Below, piece after piece: positions 6,024 through 10,775 of a stretch of DNA of 10,775 bases. The position numbers and the translations under genes were made by a program. Position 1 is the first letter of the stretch. Every line of letters begins with the position of its first letter. The DNA is from an uncultured Ruminococcus sp. (GTDB taxonomy: Bacteria; Bacillota; Clostridia; Oscillospirales; Ruminococcaceae), in NCBI GenBank assembly GCA_946188175.1, contig CAMHUJ010000023.1, positions 1-10,775 on the forward strand, given 5' to 3'. The notes below the pieces were generated by a model. That model saw nothing but the letters and a program-made list of their open reading frames with translations. It was not told where the DNA came from and made no database searches.

Positions 6024-7598
6024 ATGAAATCAATCAACCGATCCCGCCTGCTCTTTTTGGCGGCAGTGTTCCTGTTTGCGCTGATCAGCAGTCTGACCGC
6101 ATCGCCGGTCGGAGACGATTATCTGCTGTATTATGCTTTTGAACGACCGGATATCCGCTTTACGGCTTTCACAAACGGAAGATATATCGCAAACCGTCTC
6201 GCATATCTGATCGTCCGCTACCCTGCCGCGAAAATCGTCCTGATGACGCTGCTGCTCTCCGGCTGTATCCTGCTGCTCGCAGAACTGACACAGATCAGGC
6301 AGAAACGGCAGTCCGTTTCATGGCTTGCGCTGGCGCTGTTTGTGCTGATGCCGTCGAATATCTATTCAGAAGTCGTTCTATGGCTGTTTGCCTTTGCCGT
6401 ACATCTGGTACCGGTGATCTTCACGCTGCTGTATATGCGGCTCTGCTTCCGTGAGTTCGCCGGAAAAGAGCCGAAACACAGAAAGCTGCTGATTCCGCTC
6501 TGCGTTCTGCTCGGCTTCGGCGGTGCATTTTTCGTAGAACATGTTTCGATTTTCAATGTTGTATTCGCAGGCTTTGTCCTCATATACGCCATACGCAGCA
6601 AACAGCAGAAGCCGCATGCATATCAGGCAGCTTACGCTGTATCTACCCTGCTCGGGCTGATTCTTATGCTCATCAACCCGAATTACAAAGATGTCGCAGC
6701 GGAAACGGAAACACATACTTTCCGCACAATGGCATTTGACCTGACGGATATCCTTTTTCAGGTTTACACGAAGATCACACCGCTCTTTGCGAAGAAGTAT
6801 TTTCTGCTGCATTTTCTGATCGCCGCTGCGCTGTGCTTTTTGTATCTGCGCGCCGATACATCCGGCTGGAGCAGGGAGCGCGGCCGCTATGCAAAGCTCT
6901 CGCTCGGCTGCATTGCCGCCTATGCACTGTATGCCGTATTCAATGCAGGCTTTGTCTCCTTTGTTTCACTGACGGCAAGCGAGCGCATGGGTGCGCTGGA
7001 ATGCGCCTTTGCATTTCTGTATGTGATCTCTTTGCTGTATCTGAGCTATGTGATGACTGAACATGAACGATTTGTCCGCATCGCAGTATATATCTGCGGC
7101 ACGGTTATGTGCACGGCACCGTTCTGCATCGTCAGTCCGGTCACGCCGCGCTGCTTCTTTGTTGTATTCTGCTTCTGGCTGCTGCTCGCACTGGAATTAT
7201 TCACGACTGCGGCAGAGCAGCTTTCTGAAAAAACATGTGCCATGCTGCAAAAGGCTGCGATCCTGACAGGATGCGGTGCGGTCGGCATCCTCTGCTATAT
7301 CAACGGTGCAAACGGCTATGTATTCCGGTTCAGCGTCCGCATGCTGAAAAAGCAACTTGATGCCGGAATACAAAAAGTTGACATTGTAACTGTCCCTTAC
7401 CCTGAATACACATTGCAGTCAGAATTTGCCGATGACATTGTCCGGATCGGCGAGCAGAACCGCAGTATCACGGATACGATGAATGCAGACATGCTTGACA
7501 TGTATCTCACATATATGCTGGATTATTACAATCTGGATAAACTTGATCCTGAAGAATTCCACGCCGTAAAAATAGAATACCGAAACTACACGATGTAA
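6024..7598 (+). CDS. Polytopic membrane protein, GT-C/DUF6056-like
   Basis: A 524-residue integral membrane protein with about 12-13 hydrophobic segments, roughly 8-25, 69-88, 98-113, 117-139, 154-170, 173-191, 201-218, 259-275, 292-311, 325-343, 351-368, 377-398 and 409-425. A soluble tail of about 95 residues follows. Right after the first segment comes SPVGDDYLLYYAF (27-39) and then TNGRYIANRLAY (50-61). An acidic DDY in the first outer loop followed by an NGRY motif is the layout of DUF6056-type proteins and, more loosely, GT-C glycosyltransferases that use lipid-linked sugars. A role in cell-surface glycan or polymer synthesis is therefore plausible but unproven. The ribosome binding site is modest (GAGG at 6015-6018). 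It is the first gene of a two-gene unit under the 5953-5981 promoter and ends 19 nt before the M48 protease gene. Family assignment is from motif memory only. Confidence 0.75.
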   Translation: MKSINRSRLLFLAAVFLFALISSLTASPVGDDYLLYYAFERPDIRFTAFTNGRYIANRLAYLIVRYPAAKIVLMTLLLSGCILLLAELTQIRQKRQSVSWLALALFVLMPSNIYSEVVLWLFAFAVHLVPVIFTLLYMRLCFREFAGKEPKHRKLLIPLCVLLGFGGAFFVEHVSIFNVVFAGFVLIYAIRSKQQKPHAYQAAYAVSTLLGLILMLINPNYKDVAAETETHTFRTMAFDLTDILFQVYTKITPLFAKKYFLLHFLIAAALCFLYLRADTSGWSRERGRYAKLSLGCIAAYALYAVFNAGFVSFVSLTASERMGALECAFAFLYVISLLYLSYVMTEHERFVRIAVYICGTVMCTAPFCIVSPVTPRCFFVVFCFWLLLALELFTTAAEQLSEKTCAMLQKAAILTGCGAVGILCYINGANGYVFRFSVRMLKKQLDAGIQKVDIVTVPYPEYTLQSEFADDIVRIGEQNRSITDTMNADMLDMYLTYMLDYYNLDKLDPEEFHAVKIEYRNYTM

Positions 7599-7617
7599 AA
7601 AACAAACAGGAGGAACT

Positions 7618-9348
7618 ATGGAAGACAAACATGATCTGACACCGCAGGATCCACAGGAGCCTGTCATGCCGACGCTGGAAGCGGAACCGGAATATCTGAA
7701 CCGCCCTGCCTCCGTCATGCCGCAGCCCGATGAGAAGCCGCCGCTGCCGCCGGAAGCCATGCTGACACCGCCGCCGCGGCTCCAGCCTTCGTATCTGTCC
7801 GCGCCGTCCCAGCCGCCTCTGACGCCGCCGGTCATGCAGCCGGAACAGACGCTGACGCAGCCGGTCATGCAGTCCGAGCAGACGCTGACGCCGCCGGTCA
7901 TGCAGTCCGAGCAGACATTGACACCGCCGGTCATGCAGACCGAGCAGACATTGACACCGCCGGTCATGCAGTCCGAGCAGACATTGACGCCGCCGGTCAT
8001 GCAGCCGGAACAGACGCTGACACCGCCGGTCATGCAGACCGAGCAGACATTGACACCGCCGGTCATGCAGCCTGAACAGACGCTGACGCCGCCGGTCGTG
8101 CAGCCTGAACAGACGCTGACGCCGCCGACGCCGACCGTCCCGAATCTGTATCCGGAGGAGGGCTTCAAGCAGCCTTCGATTGCCGGTCAGCCTGCGTTTC
8201 AGCCGCAGTACGGCGGTCCGACACCCCCGAAGGAGCCGATTGTTTATGCCTCGGACTATGACCGCATCATGGCGCTGCCGCCGATCTCCAAGGCAGAAGC
8301 CGACAGCTGCCGTCACAGCCACGAAAAGCGCTGGTACCGCCGCCTGATCGAGTTGAATGTGCTGCTCATTCTTTCCGTACTGATTCTCATGATCGCACAT
8401 ATCAGTGATTATCAGGATGATATGCACGAATTCAGCGAACATATTATCTCAGAGATGTTCGCCGATTCTGATGCTGCTGCGGATGATTCCGAGGAAGCTG
8501 CGGAATCCGGCGATACGGAACAAGACAGCGATCAAAGTACCGATTCCGACAGCAAGGATGAATCCGGTGCCAAGACGGGTTCTGACAAAAAAGAGGAGAA
8601 ATCCGAACGGCAGAAAAAACGTGAAAAGGAACGCGAGCAGTCGGAATACATGCAGGATTTTGCGAAGGAGCTTCCGAGCGAGATCAAGCTGTTCTTCTAC
8701 GGCATCTTCGGCATTATTTCGCTGTTCATCACGCTGTATCTGAATTTTGCATCGGTCAAGGCATCGAGCCTGAAAATCACGCAGCGGAATTTCCCCGAGA
8801 TCTATTCGCTGGTGCATTCCTACGCCTACCGCCTCGGCATGAAAAAAGTACCGGAAATCTACATCGTCCAGCAGAACGGTATGCTCAATGCATTTTCGAG
8901 CTTCATCTTCGGCAGACAGTATATCCTTGTCAACACCGAGGTCTTTGAGGTCGCGTTCCGTGAACATAAGGATATGAACGCACTTGCATTTATCCTCGCA
9001 CATGAGCTGTCGCATATCTACTACGGTCATGCAACGCTGCATTACAATCTGCCGATCCTGTTTTCGGGCAGCCTGCCGATTTTCGGGCAGATTGCGTCGC
9101 GTACCCGTGAATTCAGCTGTGACCGGCTGGCACAGCGCCTGACGAATTATGACGGCGTGCGGTCAATCGTTATGCTCATGGTAGACCGCCACCTGTATCC
9201 CATGGTTGATGTGCAGGATTATGTGGATGCGACGATCAACGAGCACGGATTCTTCCTGTGGCTTGTGAATATCCTGTCCTCGCATCCGATTATGCCCAAG
9301 CGCATCCGCGCGCTGATCCAGTGGAACGGCAGCGGTGAGCTCTACTAA
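7618..9348 (+). CDS. M48 membrane metalloprotease with Pro-rich repeats
   Basis: A 576-residue zinc metallopeptidase of the M48 (HtpX/Ste24-like) type. The catalytic motif is HELSH (H462, E463, H466). EFSCD at 498-502 supplies the third zinc ligand E498 and the conserved D502. N-terminal to this are: a Pro/Gln-rich region (1-235) with nine 11-residue repeats at 68-166; a basic stretch HEKRWYRRL; a transmembrane helix (about 244-262); a 95-residue loop that is Asp/Ser/Glu-rich at about 283-320 and then Lys/Glu/Arg-rich to about 341; and a second helix (about 358-377) followed by the protease domain. The basic residues suggest N-terminus and protease domain inside with the acidic loop outside, as in HtpX, although the lysine-rich end of the loop makes this uncertain. 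HtpX-type enzymes degrade damaged membrane proteins. Core M48 proteins are about 280-300 residues, so the N-terminal half is an addition. AGGAGG at 7608-7613 sets the start. A strong terminator follows. Confidence 0.88.
   Translation: MEDKHDLTPQDPQEPVMPTLEAEPEYLNRPASVMPQPDEKPPLPPEAMLTPPPRLQPSYLSAPSQPPLTPPVMQPEQTLTQPVMQSEQTLTPPVMQSEQTLTPPVMQTEQTLTPPVMQSEQTLTPPVMQPEQTLTPPVMQTEQTLTPPVMQPEQTLTPPVVQPEQTLTPPTPTVPNLYPEEGFKQPSIAGQPAFQPQYGGPTPPKEPIVYASDYDRIMALPPISKAEADSCRHSHEKRWYRRLIELNVLLILSVLILMIAHISDYQDDMHEFSEHIISEMFADSDAAADDSEEAAESGDTEQDSDQSTDSDSKDESGAKTGSDKKEEKSERQKKREKEREQSEYMQDFAKELPSEIKLFFYGIFGIISLFITLYLNFASVKASSLKITQRNFPEIYSLVHSYAYRLGMKKVPEIYIVQQNGMLNAFSSFIFGRQYILVNTEVFEVAFREHKDMNALAFILAHELSHIYYGHATLHYNLPILFSGSLPIFGQIASRTREFSCDRLAQRLTNYDGVRSIVMLMVDRHLYPMVDVQDYVDATINEHGFFLWLVNILSSHPIMPKRIRALIQWNGSGELY
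7819..8115 (+). repeat. In-frame 33-bp tandem repeat, nine units
   Basis: Nine contiguous 33-bp units encode LTPPVM(Q)xEQT, where x is Pro, Ser or Thr. A partial tenth unit (LTPP) covers 8116-8127. Unit 2 has LTQPV and unit 9 has PVVQ. Units differ by only a few bases, mostly synonymous or at the x position, and similar unit types recur out of order (S, T and P forms interspersed). This points to expansion by slippage or unequal exchange. The lack of spacers between units excludes a CRISPR array. The period keeps the reading frame, so copy-number change would lengthen or shorten the protein without breaking it. Confidence 0.97.
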
Positions 9349-9365
9349 CCCCGCAATCTCTGATG

Positions 9366-9399
9366 AAAAGCCGCACGGTTTCCCGCCGTGCGGCTTTTC
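9366..9399 (+). terminator. Intrinsic terminator after M48 protease gene
   Basis: AAAAGCCGCACGG pairs perfectly with CCGTGCGGCTTTT (13 bp) around a seven-base loop. The 3' arm ends in TTTT. It begins 17 nt after the protease stop codon and should end the two-gene transcript. The A-run on the 5' arm means it could also work in the reverse direction. Confidence 0.92.
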
Positions 9400-9411
9400 T
9401 GCAAATGAGAT

Positions 9412-9503
9412 ATCAGAAATTAGAAATTGTTGTATCCGCTTTACGGCGGATGATTTTGAAGTTTCTTTCTGTAAAGCGGAAGCCGCAATTTCTCATTTCT
9501 AAT
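9412..9503. repeat. 92-bp imperfect inverted repeat (MITE-like or RNA hairpin)
   Basis: Bases 9412-9444 pair with 9471-9503 over 33 positions with five mismatches and two G-T pairs. The inner ten (TCCGCTTTAC with GTAAAGCGGA) and an eight-base block (AGAAATTG with CAATTTCT) are perfect. The 26-base centre overlaps an alternative hairpin, ATCCGC-TTTACG-GCGGAT (9434-9451). No T-run follows, so it is not a simple terminator. It sits between the M48 terminator and the MBOAT promoter. It could be a small non-autonomous mobile element or an intergenic palindromic repeat. I see no clear target-site duplication. Confidence 0.7.
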
Positions 9504-9529
9504 TTTCCGCATAAAATCTGCAAAATCCC

Positions 9530-9558
9530 TTGCATGTTTCGCGCTTTTGTGCTATAAT
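9530..9558 (+). promoter_or_regulatory. Consensus-like promoter of the MBOAT gene
   Basis: TTGCAT (-35) at 9530-9535, a 17-nt spacer, and a perfect TATAAT (-10) at 9553-9558 preceded by TGC, an extended -10. Transcription should start near 9565, giving a leader of about 100 nt. A small inverted repeat, TGCGC...GCGCA (9568-9585), lies at the start of that leader. Confidence 0.85.
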
Positions 9559-9616
9559 AAAGAAAAGTGCGCCTATTTTCGCGCAGCAGTATATTTACAG
9601 AAAGATATAATCAATA

Positions 9617-9638
9617 TTTGTGCAGAATTCTGCACAAA
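9617..9638. promoter_or_regulatory. 22-bp perfect palindrome in MBOAT leader
   Basis: Half-site TTTGTGCAGAA (9617-9627) is followed directly by its exact inverse, ending at 9638. It lies about 60 bases downstream of the -10 box and 13 bases before AGGAG at 9651-9655. A gapless perfect dyad of this length suits a dimeric repressor acting as a roadblock. As RNA it could form a hairpin with a tiny loop next to the ribosome binding site. There is no T-run, so it is not a terminator. The cognate regulator is unknown. Confidence 0.6.
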
Positions 9639-9664
9639 GCAGAACAAATCAGGAGCGTTTCGAT

Positions 9665-10775
9665 ATGGTATTTTCAAGCCTCTATTTTCTATATCTGTTC
9701 CTGCCCGTATGCCTTCTCTGCTACGGGCTTTCGCCGTCTCTGAAAATCAAAAACTTCACTTTGACCGTCTTCTCGCTGCTCTTTTATGCATGGGGTGAGC
9801 CGACCTACATCATCCTGCTGCTGATCAGCGTCCTGATGAACTATCTCTTCGGTCTCGGCATCGGCGGCTGCCAGAAGCATGAAAAAGCCGGCGGCGCCAA
9901 ATTCATCATGACCGTCAGCCTGATCTTTAACATCGGTCTGCTCGGTGTATTCAAATACAGCGGCTTCATCGTTGAAAACCTGAACCTGATTCCGGGCGTC
10001 AGCCTGCCGGTTCCGAAGCTGACACTGCCGATCGGCATCAGCTTCTATACCTTCCAGATTCTCTCCTATATCATCGACCTTTACTGGGAGAAAATCGACG
10101 TCCAGAAGAATCCGTTTCATCTGCTGCTCTATATCTCGATGTTTCCGCAGCTCATTGCCGGACCGATTGTCCGCTATGCGACGATTGCAGACGAGATCAA
10201 GGAGCGCAAGACCACGCTGCTCGACCTGAGCGAGGGCTTCACGCGCCTGATGATCGGTCTGGGCAAGAAGGTCATTCTCGCAAATCACCTCTCGGTTATT
10301 GTTGATCAGTTTTTCGGCTCCGAGGGCACGGCGCTCTCCGTCGCCGGAACATGGTATGCCGTCATTGTCTATGCGATGCAGATTTATTTCGATTTTTCGG
10401 GCTATTCCGATATGGCAATCGGCATGGGCAGAATGTTCGGCTTCCATTTCGACGAGAACTTCCGCCACCCGTTCCTCTGCAAGGATATCTCCGAATTCTG
10501 GCAGCGCTGGCATATTTCGCTCGGAACCTTCTTCCGCGATTACGTGCTCTATGTGCCGATCTTCGGCAAGCGCAGAAAATACGGCGGCCTGTTCCTCGTG
10601 TGGTTCTGCACGGGTCTCTGGCACGGCGCAAGCTGGAATTTCATCATCTGGGGTCTGTATTTCGGCGTGTTTATCCTGATCGAGCAGCTTATCGGCAAAA
10701 AGCGCATCAAGAAGATTCCGCTGGTGATCCGGCATATTTACAGCAAAATCGTTATTATCGTCGGCTTCGGCATCT
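9665..10775 (+). CDS. MBOAT O-acyltransferase (3' end missing)
   Basis: The first 370 codons of a membrane-bound O-acyltransferase of the AlgI/DltB group, whose full length is usually about 460-500. These enzymes move acyl groups, often acetyl or D-alanyl, to extracellular polysaccharides or teichoic acids at the membrane. The opening MVFSSLYFLYLFLPVCLLCY is the usual start of bacterial family members. Further signs are PIGISFYTFQILSYIIDLYW (about 122-141), FPQLIAGPIVRY, YFDFSGYSDMAIGMGRMFGF, FWQRWHISLGTFFRDYV with H283, and LWHGASWNFIIWG with H320, the presumed catalytic histidine. AGGAG at 9651-9655 lies nine bases before the ATG. It has its own strong promoter and a palindromic leader. The AlgI/DltB choice and the acyl acceptor cannot be decided without the downstream genes, which commonly include an SGNH/DltD-like partner. 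Confidence 0.92.
   Translation, partial: MVFSSLYFLYLFLPVCLLCYGLSPSLKIKNFTLTVFSLLFYAWGEPTYIILLLISVLMNYLFGLGIGGCQKHEKAGGAKFIMTVSLIFNIGLLGVFKYSGFIVENLNLIPGVSLPVPKLTLPIGISFYTFQILSYIIDLYWEKIDVQKNPFHLLLYISMFPQLIAGPIVRYATIADEIKERKTTLLDLSEGFTRLMIGLGKKVILANHLSVIVDQFFGSEGTALSVAGTWYAVIVYAMQIYFDFSGYSDMAIGMGRMFGFHFDENFRHPFLCKDISEFWQRWHISLGTFFRDYVLYVPIFGKRRKYGGLFLVWFCTGLWHGASWNFIIWGLYFGVFILIEQLIGKKRIKKIPLVIRHIYSKIVIIVGFGI

Noticed and set aside
7819..8115. CRISPR-like direct repeats
   Set aside because: The units are contiguous with no unique spacers, lie inside a coding frame, and no cas gene is present.
7419..8442. Minus-strand frames with repeated Cys/Gly- or Arg/Leu-rich units
   Set aside because: They are mirror readings of the 33-bp tandem repeat, whose period keeps every frame open. 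The plus-strand frame continues into a complete M48 protease domain and has a good ribosome binding site.
9412..9503. Second intrinsic terminator
   Set aside because: The hairpin is long and A/T-rich at its base but has no T-run on either side, and a complete terminator already lies at 9366-9399.
9363..9798. Short plus-strand frames between the M48 and MBOAT genes
   Set aside because: They run through the terminator hairpin, the inverted repeat and the promoter, or overlap the MBOAT start in another frame, and lack ribosome binding sites.

Overview
The window looks like chromosomal DNA from an anaerobic Clostridia member, most likely Oscillospiraceae and Ruminococcus-like. The evidence is a trimeric clostridial-type [FeFe]-hydrogenase operon, strong AGGAGG ribosome binding sites, sigma-A-type promoters with 17-nt spacers, and a moderately high G+C content by eye. 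The genus is an inference. I see no tRNA, rRNA, CRISPR array, transposase or phage gene.

Layout. (1) 1-616, minus strand: the N-terminal 205 codons of an S1 RNA-binding-domain protein that runs off the left edge. (2) 617-1113: a divergent intergenic region carrying a convincing promoter (939-967) for the next operon, a direct repeat just upstream of it, and a leader of about 140 nt. (3) 1114-5342: a compact hydC-hydB-hydA operon with 26- and 15-nt gaps, closed by a hairpin at 5357-5398. Together the genes encode an apparently complete NAD-linked, presumably electron-bifurcating [FeFe]-hydrogenase: a NuoE-like 2Fe-2S subunit, a NuoF-like flavin/NAD subunit with extra ferredoxin domains, and the H-cluster subunit. 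No H-cluster maturase (HydE/F/G) lies in the window. (4) 5415-5915: a small DinB-like protein between that hairpin and the next promoter. (5) 5953-9398: a second transcription unit. A strong extended -10 promoter precedes a polytopic membrane protein (GT-C/DUF6056-like); 19 nt downstream is an M48 metalloprotease with a 9 x 33-bp in-frame tandem repeat; a strong intrinsic terminator ends the unit. (6) 9399-9664: intergenic DNA holding a 92-bp imperfect inverted repeat, a consensus-like promoter and a 22-bp perfect palindrome in the leader. (7) 9665-10775: the first 370 codons of an MBOAT O-acyltransferase, cut by the right edge.

The hydrogenase is the best-understood system here. In fermenting anaerobes such enzymes take electrons jointly from NADH and reduced ferredoxin and release them as H2. 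The membrane protein, M48 protease and MBOAT gene suggest a cell-envelope neighbourhood, but their joint role is inference. The points most worth a second look are the Cys-to-Ser change in the H-cluster motif of HydA, the perfect palindrome before the MBOAT gene, the 92-bp inverted repeat, and the in-frame minisatellite in the protease. None of these proves a new system.
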